Shown: positions 35,085-45,483 of the stretch, in pieces
Layout: each line of letters begins with the position of its first letter
Numbering within the stretch: position 1 is the stretch's first letter
From: Talpa occidentalis
Taxonomy: Eukaryota > Chordata > Mammalia > Eulipotyphla > Talpidae
Reading direction: 5' to 3'
NCBI RefSeq assembly: GCF_014898055.3
Contig: NW_023602073.1
Coordinates: 25,219,784-25,283,783, forward strand
DNA: 64,000 nucleotides
The notes under the pieces: model-generated
The model's database searches: none
The model's input: only the letters and a program-made list of their open reading frames with translations
What the model was told of the DNA's origin: nothing
Made by a program: the position numbers and the translations under genes

Positions 35085-35265
35085 TAACTCCATTCAAAGT
35101 AGAGTTTCTCTATCCTGGCTGCACATTAAAATTGTCTGGCATTTCTGGGAAATACATGTGGGTGAGACCCACAAATTAAGTCAGTCTGAGGACAGGGACC
35201 CAGACATCACTAGTTCTAAAATTTCACAGGTAATTCTAATTTACAGACAGATGTGAGGATCATGG
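35085..35265. mobile_element. hAT-Charlie-type MITE
   Basis: The two ends are inverted relatives: 'agagtttctctatcctggctgcacattaaaattgtctgg' at the left and 'aaaatttcacaggtaattctaatttacagacag' at the right, with a central 'gacagggacccagacatcac'. This is the classic MER5-type layout. It has no coding capacity. Confidence 0.65.
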
Positions 35266-35584
35266 ACTAAAGTTCTGAGGAAGATGATGTCACTTTGGTA
35301 TCATTTTGATTGGTAAAATTTTCATGAGCACAGCCATTTTCTGCATCAAAACTTGCATTTTATTTAGAAAACAGCAACCCTGTGATTACAGGGTTGATTG
35401 AGAGACACCATTACCATGCCACTATATAGTAAAACTCACATACCTGTACTGCTTTTGCTTATTACAGTTTTGCTAAAAGTAAAAAGAATCATAATGTCAG
35501 ATGAGAGTAGATTAATAAAATAAATGAGTTATCCACAAAGTGGAATATCATATAGTCATTAAAGGCAATTATGAAAATTGTTTA
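35266..35584. other. Unassigned AT-rich stretch
   Basis: No firm call. 35470-35580 ('agatgagagtagattaataaaataaatgagttatcc', 'gaatatcatatagtcattaaaggc') resembles a fragment of L1 ORF2 end. Confidence 0.35.
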
Positions 35585-35686
35585 TTCACATTCATTCATT
35601 TAACGCTGCTTTTAGAGAACTACTTGTGTGCCAAATATTGTCCTAGGATCTAGGAAAATAACAGTGAATAAGAAAGCTATTAATTT
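35585..35686 (-). repeat. L2-like LINE 3' end, interrupted by a SINE
   Basis: 'cattcattcatttaacg', 'gtgtgccaaatattgtcctaggatctaggaaaataacagtgaataagaaagc' is an antisense L2 tip. The next base is the start of the SINE, and the TSD repeats the L2 bases AAAGCTATTAATTT. Confidence 0.6.
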
Positions 35687-36026
35687 GGGCCTCCCCGGTG
35701 GCGCAGCGGTTGAGAGCTGGGTTGCGAAGCTGCCCGCAGCCTCTGCGGCGCCGGTTCGATCTCTGGCTGCTCCCCGGCCACCGGAGGAGGGTCCCACATG
35801 GCGGGCAGACCTCTCCTGCCGCCCGCTGCTCCCCTCAGCAGTGTACTTCGGTCCTTCTGCCTGCTCTGCTCCCCGCTCTGGCTCTGGTGAATTCTCTCAC
35901 CCTCCCCGCGCTTCTGACTGTACCCAGTGCATGTATAAACAAAACAAACAAACAAACAAATAAATAAATAAATAAACAAACATGCCTCTATTAAAAAAAA
36001 AAAAAAAAAAAAAAAAGCTATTAATT
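35671..36026 (+). repeat. Full-length young SINE (GC-rich subfamily) with TSDs
   Basis: The best-preserved SINE of the window, at 35687-36012. Head GGGCCTCCCCGGTGGCGCAG, A box TGGCGCAGCGGTTGAG, B box GGTTCGATCTC, body with GGCCACCGGAGGAGGG and the CAGCAGTG block, then a CAAA/TAAA microsatellite tail (35937-35980) and a long poly(A). TSDs are AGAAAGCTATTAATTT at 35671-35686 and AAAGCTATTAATTT at 36013-36026. Preserved pol III promoter boxes and near-identity to 32125-32335 suggest recent activity. It interrupts an L2. Confidence 0.94.
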
Positions 36027-36409
36027 TTTTAAAGGAAGTTTAAGAACAACATGCATGTTGTGATACTACTTTTGTAACATATTCATAAAATAGGTAAGAT
36101 AGACACGAAAATGTTAATTGACAGTTATCTCTTTGTGATGATATTAAATGTGATTTTATATTTTGGATTTTTTTTCTCTGCTGGGCATTATTTATGTAAT
36201 TTTATGTATACAAAGGTATGTATTCCGTTCTGTTTCTCAGCTGTCTCACAGGTCTAATGAGAACATGTTAAGTGACTTGTCACGTAGCAGGGCTTGTGTT
36301 GCTCTATGTGCTTAGGGGCAACTGCATGGCTTGGTTGCAAGTCAACTGCAGGGTGTGGAAGCTCAATGCATCTTTAAATCTGGAAATGCAAATCTGCTGA
36401 GGTTTAAAG
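36027..36409. other. Unassigned AT-rich stretch
   Basis: No feature recognised. Confidence 0.4.
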
Positions 36410-36490
36410 AGAATTAATAATAATTATTAAACAATAATAATTATTAAATAATAAAACATTAATAATTATTAATAACAATTATTATTAAAC
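36410..36490. repeat. AT-rich palindromic tract (TAATAATTATTA)n
   Basis: Repeated self-complementary TAATAATTATTAAA words for about 70 bases. Such tracts can form hairpins and grow by slippage. Confidence 0.8.
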
Positions 36491-38326
36491 AAGCAGCTTG
36501 TTTTTATGTGCAAGTGTCTAAGATATCGGGCTCAAAATATACTTATTAAATGAATGAGTGAATTATCTCAAGGCTGTTTAACCTGCATAGAATCATTTAG
36601 ATGCAATATTGAATCGAGCCATCAGATGGCAATAGAGCTTTAAAAGTGAAAGTAAAAGGGCTTTAGGAGAAACCCCACCGATCTGGAGGGAAAGATGTGT
36701 TCCCTGTGCAAACTGCCATTTATGTGGGTTAATTAACAGCACATATTATAGTCATCCTGGGGAGTCTTCTTTCCCTCACTGCTTCTTGATAAAGGGTACA
36801 GTTTGCTTTCATGAATAGAAGGGGGACTTCTTGGATCTTCTCTCCTTCGAACAACAGAGCTTCTTTGCTGAATCTGGAGTTTCTGGTGATTACTGACTTA
36901 GAAAAGGGTTTTATCCTGAGTGAGTTGCCTGCATGGAGAAATCTCATCCATTTGTCTCTGAGAGGGAAGTAATGGTGGGAGAAGAGAGAGAATGAAAATG
37001 AGTAATTTCTAAAGAGCCTTTGATGACTGAGGGTTGGAAATGAGGAACTGTCAGTTGGTTGAAAGCTATTGGTGTTTCCTCATTGCCGCAGAGGCCCAGG
37101 GGTGCAGCAGGTCACAAGGAGGAAGGACCAGGGAACCCAAATGCACATTTAAAAAATAGCTGTATTTAACAGCACAGCAGACACAGCACCATCGTACCCA
37201 CACTTAGAACCTGTCCAGGGTTTGCTGGCCAATCTCTGACTTACTTTGCTGCTTCTAACTTGTAAGCCCATCTGTTATTAATGATGATCCCTGCAGCAAT
37301 TCCTGCAGTGACTCTGAAGAGGGGCGGAAAGCCGGGGAACCTTAAAGCAGCAGTTCTCTACTGCTGATGCATCCACGTGAACTGAAGGATCAGAGCAAAG
37401 TCTTGCTCCTGGGACTCTGCTTTTGGATTTCAGTCTCCCAGCATTTGCGAGTCTGGTGCAATGAGCAAAGGCTGCAGCAGACAGTGCTAAGCTTTGTCCC
37501 TGCCTGGTTTGTGAACTGTCAGAGGGTTCCCTGAGAGCTTTAACTGGAGTTAGGGACTAATTGTTTATAAAGTGTGTAGTATGGTCCGGCACATAGTAGA
37601 GGCTGGAATAATGGGATTTTCCTTTCTTTCCAATCTAATTTTTAATTACATTACTGGCTGAAAGTTATTAGAATCAAGTTTTTCTCTTCCCCTCCCTCTC
37701 TGGAAGCCTCTATCTTTCTCCTTTGCTCTAAGAAATTCTGGCATTACTTTAATGGTTTGCCTGCCTCACCTCATCACTCCAGTACAGCCTCTTCTCACTG
37801 ACACCACTGCTATTGCGGGTCCTTCTCAGAGGTGGGGTTCCCAGGTGTCCCGTCCTCTTCTCCCCCGTGTGTATTCCTTGAGGATCTATACAATGGCAAT
37901 GTCTTATGGGTTCTCATATCTCTTGACTAAGTGGGAGGAAGAACTTTGGTTTCTCGTACCATCCTGCCTGCCTGGAAAGGAGAAATGTCTGTAAATGCAG
38001 CTGAAGCAACACCTGCCATTGTTTCTGTTTTGCTGTACCATTAGCTCAAGATACAGTCACAGAGGAAATATTTTAATAGACCATATTATTTTAAAAACCA
38101 AGCTGGATCCTATACTAAGATTTTGCAACTAATTTCACATAACTTTAAGCCCAGAGGAATGTGCATGTTTCACACTCTCCTCTGGCAGAGGCAGCTCTAC
38201 TCTAATTTGATCCAGGACTGAAAAGCCTCTAGGCAGGCAAAAAAAGTCATGCATGTGTAGTCTATTATTTGCATACGTTGCAGTCTGCATTAAGTGCATT
38301 ACCTCATAAGTGGGCTGGGCGCTGTC
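36491..38326. other. Unassigned sequence
   Basis: About 1.8 kb with no gene. Near 37550-37610 a phrase 'gtatggtccggcacatagtagaggctgg' suggests a short L2/MIR tip. 37340-37460 may hold a worn MER20-type piece. The rest is unassigned. Confidence 0.4.
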
Positions 38327-38821
38327 TGGAATTTTCAGTTTTTTTTTTTAATAATAAATTTTATTTTTATATTCCCCCATACAATTGCAAACCCCCATTC
38401 TGACCCCAATCCCTCCCCTCCCACCCCCCACCCCCCAAAAAGTGTCTCTGGTTCATAGTTTTTTGTTGATTTTGATTTTCACAAAGGACACAGAAACATC
38501 AATTCCAAAGAGCACCTGCACCCCTATGTTTATAGCAGCACTATTTACAATAGCTAAGCTTTGGAAACAGCCCAAATGCTCAAAAATAGATGACTGGATC
38601 AAGAAGCTGTGGTACATATATACCATGGAATATTACTCAGCATTCAAAAAAGATAAACACATGCAATTTGCAGCAACATGGATGGCGCTGGAAGGGATCA
38701 TGCTCAGTGAAATAAGCCAAAAAGAAAAAGAAAAATACCGGATGGTCTCACTCATAGCAGGAATCTAGAAAACTTAAATAAGGGACCAGGAAAATGAATA
38801 ACTATGGAATTTTCAGTTTTT
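38327..38821 (-). mobile_element. L1 insertion with 5' inversion (twin priming) and TSDs
   Basis: Identical TSDs TGGAATTTTCAGTTTTT at 38327-38343 and 38805-38821 bound a short L1. The part 38340-38480 is the antisense L1 3' UTR (poly(T) at 38339-38349, then the complement of a G-rich UTR at 38398-38440). At about 38480/38481 the orientation flips: 38481-38804 is the + strand C-terminal end of ORF2 (DWIKKLWYIYTMEYYSAF, then LSEISQKEKEKYRM, and a stop) plus a little UTR. Both parts belong to one insertion on the minus strand whose 5' end was inverted. The ORF2 fragment is coding-length only for about 100 residues, so the protein is inert. Perfect TSDs point to a recent event. Confidence 0.92.
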
Positions 38822-39139
38822 ATGAAGAATGTAATTTTCTCTAATGCTCTCCATTGGCAAAAACTACTAATTTTGACAGGAAACTTCAAACTGAGTGAGA
38901 TGATTTGCGCACTCATGTCATTCAGTCGTGGCAACACAAGAGGGGCTCAACGTCTCAATATTGGAAGGGTTCAGTCTTGGGAGACATGCGCTGCTCATGT
39001 GTTCAACATGGGCTTTTCTCATCACTCACGGGAGCTTGCAGCTCCATATCCCTGTGGAAAGCTCCCATGAATGAAAAGAAAAGAATATAGAGTCTTGGAC
39101 TCTGCATTCTGCTTGGCGTGATTGATGGAAAAAATAATA
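38822..39139. other. Unassigned stretch
   Basis: No feature recognised; no domain in the overlapping open frames. Confidence 0.4.
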
Positions 39140-39265
39140 GAAGCCTATGTGTATTAGCTTATTCAGTCCTCCTAACAAACCTATAAAGTAAGGTCCTAGT
39201 ATTATGCACATTTTACAGGTGAGAAAACTGAGGCTTGTGAGTTTAAATGATTCGTGGAGGGTTAA
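39140..39265 (+). repeat. MIR core
   Basis: 'cagtcctcctaacaaacctataaagtaaggtcc', then 'cattttacaggtgagaaaactgaggcttgtgag' and 'taaatgattcgtggagggt'. The sense MIR core is in good order. Confidence 0.75.
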
Positions 39266-40029
39266 ATAACCAACAGGTAAAAAAAATTCCAAGTTTTATT
39301 TCAGAGTGAGCTGTTATGTGCAAACATGTTAAGGCTTAGTGAAATCAGATCCTTTTTGGTTTCTTACTAATAATCGAATCAAAGGTGAGTTTATGTTTAT
39401 AAAATACAGACTAGAAAATGCTGCCAACCAGGGGTGCAGATGTTTCAGTAGGAGACTAAGACCTGAGCATTAGGGAACTATAGTAGGGGGATTAGGAAGG
39501 CTTTTTGACAGCAGGGTGAGTTAGGTCATGAGAAATAGGAGTTCTTGGAGCCATCATTGGTTTATTTATTGAAAGGCACTGATTTAGGGACCATTCTCAA
39601 ATTTCAGTTCTTTCTTCAATATAAAATAAAATGTGTATATTTCTCAAATAGTGACATTTTTATAATAAAGTCAAAGTATTTTGGAATTTCTTTATCTATT
39701 TGGCATTCAAGTCACCCTGAGTAGCCCAGTGAAAACTGGAGTTAAGAAGAGTTGGGAGAAGGTGTGGATTTGGTTATAAACGAACGTCTCTGCTCTTGTG
39801 CACCCCAGCGGCATGGTCTGTAAAGTTGGAGGAGAACTTTTTTTTAACACCATCACCCAGATGTTAACTGAGGGTGTTGAACATGTTATTTATTTTTCTG
39901 GGGAAAACTGATAACACTTTAGAAGTTGTTTTTTACTTAAACATCATGAATGATTGTTTACATTAGACTATTTAAAGGCACAAAATAATTTTTATAGTGA
40001 TCAAAAATATCTTCATGTTTTCGTTTCAA
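39266..40029. other. Unassigned AT-rich sequence
   Basis: 39440-39540 has L2-like phrases ('ttaggaaggctttttgacagcagggtgag'). No gene. Confidence 0.4.
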
Positions 40030-40800
40030 GGGATGAAGATAAGAATTCACTTTGCTGTTCAAGAAGTGGTTGTTGAAACTTATTTTATACCAAGCATTAT
40101 TGTCGGGAATTGGGGCATATCAGCGATCAAAATAGACAACACCTGGTCTCACCAAACATCTATATGCAAGGAAGACAGTTATTAAACAGTGAATGTAAAC
40201 AGCAAATATTAAGAGGCTAAGGCGGGAATAAAGCACTATTAAAAAAAAATGTAAGCAGAGTGGAGCCAGGAGGATCTGCAATGTTGGGAAAATTTCATGA
40301 TCAAAAGTGGTGACCAGTTGTGCCTCATCGGGTGAGGTTTGAGTAAGTGAGGGAATCAACCAAGCAGATATCCAGGGGGAAGATTATTCCAGGCCAAAAG
40401 AAAGGAATCTCTAGAGAAAAGACACTAAGATGGGAACGTGTTCAGTTCCAGAAAAAAGAGGCCAATGGCACTGGAGCAGAGTGAGGGGGTGAGGCTGGAC
40501 AGGGAAATTGGGATGCCAGGGCCTAGATGGGGTATGACCCTGTCAATGATCAGTGGGGTTGATTTTTGCTTTGGATGAAATGAGAGCCACATGTGAGTTT
40601 TGATCAGAGGAGGCACTAATTTGACTTCCATCTTCAAAGTCTCACTCTGGCTGTGGTGCTGAGCCTGCAGGGGACCAAAGGCAGGAGCAGGAGACCTGCC
40701 AGGGGAACGTGGCAGGAGTTCTGGTGATCTGAGGGGCCTTGGGCCAGGTGGTCACAGAGAAACCAGCAGGAGGAGCTTCATAGGCGGGATGCGTTATTTC
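40030..40800 (-). repeat. L2-like LINE relic, antisense
   Basis: In antisense L2 order: 'ataccaagcattattgtcgggaattggggcatatc', 'gggggaagattattccaggcc', 'tggcactggagcagagtgaggggg', 'ggcctagatggggtatgaccctgtc', 'ggcactaatttgacttcc' and 'ggagcaggagacctgcc'. It is a long but worn segment, with the reverse transcriptase reading frame destroyed. Confidence 0.6.
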
Positions 40801-41149
40801 AAGATCCCAGATAGCTTTACGCAGTCAAGCTCTGCCAGTTTGGAGAGAAGAACTGGACCACATAAGGTTTATACTACAAGTGAATTTCAAATCTATCTTC
40901 AAATCTATCTCATTTATTAAATGAATGAAATCTGTGAATTGAATGAATGTGTGAAAACAAAACTTTAAATGCATCCATAAATAGCTGATTAGTACATCCT
41001 TCTTGCTGTTAACTGCTCACAAATGTCACAGAAATTTGAGAAAAGGCTGACAAGGTCACTCCAGTGCCATCCCCAGCCTCCAGCATGCCAGGTGGGAGAG
41101 TCTTGGAACCCTGGTGTCAGATCAGCACACCCTCTCGAGTACTATGCTT
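40801..41149. other. Unassigned stretch
   Basis: No feature recognised. Confidence 0.4.
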
Positions 41150-41322
41150 TCTTGACATTTGGGATTCTTTATTTTTTCAAACACGTTTATTTAAATTTAA
41201 TTTTTTCTCAAATTTTATTCCTTTGGCAATCACTTATAGGACTATAGAATTTTGGGAATCCATCTTCACAACTCCATATGTGCACGTTTCCCTCCCCCTC
41301 CACCAAAGCTCTTGACATTTGG
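41150..41322 (-). mobile_element. Short antisense retro-insertion (probable L1 3' end) with TSDs
   Basis: TSDs TCTTGACATTTGG at 41150-41162 and 41310-41322 flank 147 bases. Reading on the minus strand the insert ends in AATAAAATTTGAG, AT-rich UTR and an AATAAAG with A-rich end (41163-41200), preceded by a purine tract GGAGGGGGAGGG (about 41291-41302). This is like an L1 3' UTR. The 5' end is truncated. The family is not certain. Confidence 0.65.
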
Positions 41323-41534
41323 AATGCTCTCAGCATACATTGACTAGTACAAGCTTGATCACTGTCAGTGTCCGTGGGAAGATACTGACCCTGCAACCTG
41401 CTTCAGACAATAAAATATAACAGAGTATTGCATGCACCTTGAGGAGGCAGTATCAATAAAACCATTGAATATTTCATCAGTTCATTCATTCTTTTCCTCT
41501 CCCAAGATCAGCATACCCCATATATCTCTGGCAT
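41323..41534. other. Unassigned stretch
   Basis: No feature recognised. Confidence 0.4.
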
Positions 41535-41680
41535 GGGTTCTGAAACCAGAAGACACATGGAACAGAGCCCCAGCTGATGCCTGAACCAACATGAAACACG
41601 AGTGAGAAAAAAACGCTGCCAACTACTGAGATTCTGGAGTGGCTTGTTACTGCACAAAACTGACTAATACAAAGTCATTC
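41535..41680 (+). mobile_element. MaLR/ERVL-type LTR 3' end fragment
   Basis: 'ccagctgatgcctgaaccaac', 'aaacacgagtgag', 'ccaactactgagattctggagtggcttgttac' and 'ctgactaatac' follow the order of a MaLR-type LTR 3' end. Confidence 0.6.
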
Positions 41681-41858
41681 AGGATGGGTGTGTTGTCTAG
41701 ATAGCTAAAGGCTTTGTTTCTTAGAGTGCAGATCTAATAAAATACACATCTTATTTACCAAATGGATATTACTCAATCCATGGCCTTTAGAAAGAGTTAA
41801 AAGGTTAAATTAGATAAAACTCCATTTTTAATGAGGTTGGTTTTGTTTTTTTTTAATT
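41681..41858. other. Unassigned AT-rich stretch
   Basis: No feature recognised. A T-rich run lies at 41845-41854 just before the U2-derived insertion. Confidence 0.4.
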
Positions 41859-41917
41859 CAGGATTAATCACAAACTTGCTTCTTGGCCTTTTGGCTAAGA
41901 TTAAGTGCAGGATTAAT
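41859..41917 (+). pseudogene. U2 snRNA-derived micro-insertion with TSDs
   Basis: The bases 41874-41907 follow the first 30-odd bases of U2 small nuclear RNA closely (the GGCCTTTTGGCTAAGAT block is intact, with C-to-T type changes nearby). A 10-bp direct repeat, CAGGATTAAT, flanks the 39-base insert at 41859-41868 and 41908-41917. U2 is the branch-point-binding RNA of the spliceosome, and only its 5' end is present here. There is no poly(A), no Sm site and no U2 promoter, so it is a dead fragment, probably placed by L1 activity. Five bases (CACAA) precede the U2 start within the insert. A chance match is unlikely over this length. Confidence 0.8.
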
Positions 41918-42509
41918 TAGAAAATGATAACCTGGATATAGTCTGTTAAATTTTTGATTTCTGTTCAATACCTTGATGTACATCTTGAGGTTAGAAATAG
42001 TTGAACCCACCTTTGTATACCTGGCATCTAGAATAATGCCCGTCACAAACTGGACTCCAAAAATGTTTGTTGAAACCATGTGAAAAACGAATGCAGAAAT
42101 AAGTGAAACAACAAAGTGCTAATAGTCCCCTCTCTGTGTTGGAGAACTGACACTTTCGCAGCTAAAAAGCTGACATCCTATGGACGGACACTGCTGGATG
42201 GCAAGGATGGGTAACAGGATGGGGAAAAGTGATTATAAGTGCTTAGCTTTTCTGGCGGGTTTTGAGTTAGCTAGAAGAGTTGGATAAACAAAGACAGGAG
42301 TATGTGAGCTACATCCCATGGTGATTAGAACTCAGCGGAAAACTGCAAAGTATTAAGCTTATCGCGGCCTTAAGGCTTGCCTCGCCTGTCTTCGGGCACT
42401 GGGCTTTCAAGCATGAAGGTACCTTCCTTCTTCCTGCTGGTGCATGTTCACAGGGGCAGAGAACTCCCAAGGAGAGAGGAACAAAAAGAGTTGGATCTGG
42501 GGAGCTCAG
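41918..42509. other. Unassigned stretch
   Basis: 'atcttgaggttagaaatagttgaacccacctttgtatacctggcatctagaataatgcccgtcac' near 41981-42045 suggests an antisense or sense L2/MIR tip. No gene. Confidence 0.4.
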
Positions 42510-42580
42510 GAGTCTTTTATTTTTAATTGAGGTGACATTGGTTTACATCATTGTTTGTGTTTTAGAATTCTAGAAGTAGA
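42510..42580 (-). mobile_element. Short antisense L1 3' end
   Basis: 'tcttttatttttaattgaggtgacattggtttacatc' is the complement of the common L1 3' terminus (…ATGTAAACCAATGTCACCTCAATTAAAAATAAA). The remainder is too short to define a TSD. Confidence 0.5.
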
Positions 42581-43160
42581 GACTCTCCCCCCTCAGGCGT
42601 CCTTGCCACGCCCAGAGTCCACTGCCTTAGCCCATTGTGCTCGCACCTTGCTCTCCCCTTCCTCTCCCCCTCTTGTAGCCTCACTTCTACAGCCAACTTT
42701 CTGGGGTTAGTTCTTAGCTTGGCTTTATCTAACTCAGGACGAGTCTTGATTTCCCAAATTCGGGAGAGATGGGGAAACTGTAGAAGAATCCCTGGTGCTC
42801 CCCATCTGAGTGGAACAGCCTTCAGCTCATTTTTTCTATCCCAAAAGGGCAGGTTTATTAGGAAAGACAGGAAAGAAGATGAAGCTTGCACAGACATAAG
42901 TGGGCAGGGAGAGCTGCTGTTATCCAAAGGGAAAGATTTGTTAAAAGATGCCTGCACAGACACGGGTGGGCAGTCTTGGGACAGGAGCTGCCAGTCTCAG
43001 CTCCTTAAAAGAAGAGGAGGTGGAAGGGGTGGGGGGAAGGAGCCATTTTCTGAGGGGTGGGGCTGCATTTTGATCTGAAGTCCACTACCGACTTTTGTTG
43101 GGATTCCATGCTTGGAACCTGCTTTTGCCTCATTATCTGCAGCCTTTTGTCCCTCCCTTT
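42581..43160 (-). other. GC-rich block, possible antisense LTR
   Basis: A 580-base GC-rich stretch has an internal 66-base period: the word GCACAGACA(T/C)(A/G)(A/G)GTGGGCAG occurs at about 42887-42906 and 42953-42973. On the minus strand it contains AATAAACCTGCCC (complement at 42847-42859), which resembles the poly(A)-signal block of gammaretrovirus-like LTRs. Open frames of 147 (+) and 133 (-) codons overlap and have no domain. It may be a LTR of an unrecognised endogenous retrovirus or simply a local duplication; neither is certain. Confidence 0.35.
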
Positions 43161-43514
43161 ACTGGTGTGTGTGTGTGTGTGAGACAGTCCCTGCAGAGAG
43201 GCACAGACCAGACACAAATGAAGTCAGAACAATTCTCTGCCCTCTTTGTTGTTCCCAGGTGTCCCCCACGCACCCCTTCTGCATCACACACCATCCTGAG
43301 CTGTTAGCAGGTTTTCCTGTTTGGGTCTCTGTTACTTGGGATCTGTCCACCCCATGGGGGTCACACTGTCAATGCTGCTTGGTCCTAACAAATGACCAAG
43401 CTTTAAAGCTAGGGTTTTAGTTCATTTAGAGAGCCTGGCTAGTCATCTTTTCCACCTCTCCTTTTCTTTCTCAACAACACCCTGCTATGGGAATCCAGAG
43501 GCAGCATCTCAGAA
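43161..43514. other. Unassigned stretch with short (GT)n
   Basis: A (GT)8 run sits at 43166-43182. The rest shows no recognised feature, and the open frames (up to 102 codons) overlap on both strands. Confidence 0.4.
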
Positions 43515-43690
43515 CCAAAGTCGTGCTCCTCGTTTGCCTCATGACCTTGAGGAAGTTTCTAACCTCTTCTCTCCAGTTACTCATCTGTAAAACAGGCACA
43601 ATAATATTATTCCAAAGGCAATAAAAGTGTATTTAAGGTGACTAGTACAAGAAAACATTCAATAAAAATGTTTATAATAGTATAATGCAA
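43515..43690 (-). repeat. MIR-like SINE fragment
   Basis: 'catgaccttgaggaagtttc', 'ctccagttactcatctgtaaaacaggcacaataatattattcc' and a 3' part 'tgactagtacaagaaaac' follow the antisense MIR core. It runs into an AT-rich tract (43655-43740). Confidence 0.65.
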
Positions 43691-45483
43691 TATGTACTAA
43701 TTATATTATACATAATTATTGATATATATTATTATTACTAAGACTCCTGTCTTTATTGAATGTGACCTTTTACCTTGCAAACATGTTTCCTCATTTTCAG
43801 GAACATGTGTAGGTGTGGCATTTGAGTGTGTTTTTTAAGTTGCTTTTAAAGTAATACAACACAAATTTAATGTGAGGATATATGTACTTGTGATTTGCTT
43901 TATCGACACACAAGAGACTCAATATCTTAAAGTCCAGGCGGCATCAGAAAACACTTTTCCATTTCATTAAGCTTCTTTGGACAGGGCTGTGCATGTTCAA
44001 TTGTGATTCCAGAACTTATCCCCCAGGTCCCTATTATCAGATGAGATTCTCCCTTGTTTTCTACATTGTAAGGATGTAGAAAAGATTAGCCTCTTCTCTG
44101 AGAATAAAGCCACACCAGTGGCTGTGTCTCACTGAGGGAGCTTTTCAGTGAAATGATTCATGAGCAAGCCCTGGGAGGGGAGTGGCAAGAGACATGCAAA
44201 GAAAGTGCATCATTGTCATCTCTAAAGCCAGGCTGCTATTGAAAACTTCAAAGTAAAATCAATAGGCAAGGCCCCCAACAACCCTTAACCCCCGCTTACT
44301 AGAAAACCAATTTTCTAGATAATAGGAATTCACTGATCAAAGGCATGCAGGCATTTCCATTTACAGGGGTCAGATGATAATTGCCCATATGAAACACCCA
44401 AGCTAATACATTTTTCAGCATCCTCAGTGCCTGGCAGGGATTTGGACAAATGCTTGTGAGCAACTCTTCCCCAAATCTGTCTCTGGAAAGGCCACTCTGG
44501 AGCCTGATGAAAACTTTTCTTTACTTTGAGACTGACTGGGCCTGATACTAGGGCATTCCAGGGACCCTCCTTGCTCTCCCAGGGTGGTGGGGCCCTTCAC
44601 CCCATCTAGATTGCAGACAGAAGAAACGTCAGTAGTGCCCACACATTTGCAGTCTCCAGCTGAGCTAAAGGGGATGATGTCAGCATTGTAGGAATAAAGA
44701 GGGCTTTCCACAAGGAAGTGCACTCCTACTCAGTCTGCAGGACCCTACTCCCCAGTGACCACTGCTTAATGATCAGGACGCCCAGCGATTCCTTTATCCA
44801 GAGCTCCTGTTAGGATATGTTAAGTGATCTTGTAGTCATTTATTTATGATTAGACTTCCGTTAACAAAATTGAGTCACTAGAGGGCAGGATGAGTGTGTG
44901 TGGTGTGCATTGTGTCTGACATAACAGACATTCACTGCTCTGAATGAATGCAAAATAGTGTTTGATGTCATGTTGAAGCATAAAAAATCCTAAGTACTCA
45001 ACAATCTCATTCTGCTATTTTCTAGACTGAATCACAATGCTCATCTCTGTATGTATATAGTTTGTGCTAGTTTACAAATATACAAAAGGAAATGAAAATG
45101 GAAATATAATCCACCAAGATATCCTGAGCATAGACCTGTGCCTGGTATGGGATGATAAAAGAATTTGGGATACTTAAAATCTGCTATCAGAAGGCATGCC
45201 TATGTGTGTGTTTGTATGTGTGTGTGTGCACACGTGCCCATGCCCAGATGGAGCACACATATATACTGTTATCTTACAAGACAGTCCCTGTGAGGCCCAA
45301 GGCTTTGTACCAGTGAGAAGAGAGTGAGACAGATGAAAGGGAGCGGCAGAGCCCACGTGAACGCGTCTCGGGCCTTGAGCCTTGGCTTTACCAGCCTGTC
45401 CGAGGAGGGCTGGGGCAGGACTCTGCACAGCTCTGGAAACTCCAAGCCCTTGGGGCCTGGAATTTGGGGCATTTCTTTTCCTT
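43691..45483. other. Unassigned sequence
   Basis: About 1.8 kb. A short L2-like tip lies near 44870-44955 ('gagggcaggatgagtgtg', 'ctgacataacagacattcactgc'). A (GT/CA) run sits at 45199-45234. No gene or RNA is recognised. Confidence 0.4.

Noticed and set aside
35687..35770. Functional tRNA gene
   Set aside because: The tRNA-like head has A and B boxes, but continues into a SINE body and lacks a full cloverleaf; it is a SINE.
41874..41907. Functional U2 snRNA gene
   Set aside because: Only about 34 of roughly 190 nt are present, with no Sm site or promoter.
42635..43078. 147-codon + and 133-codon - frames
   Set aside because: Mutually overlapping frames in a GC-rich block with an internal duplication; GC-rich DNA has long chance frames.
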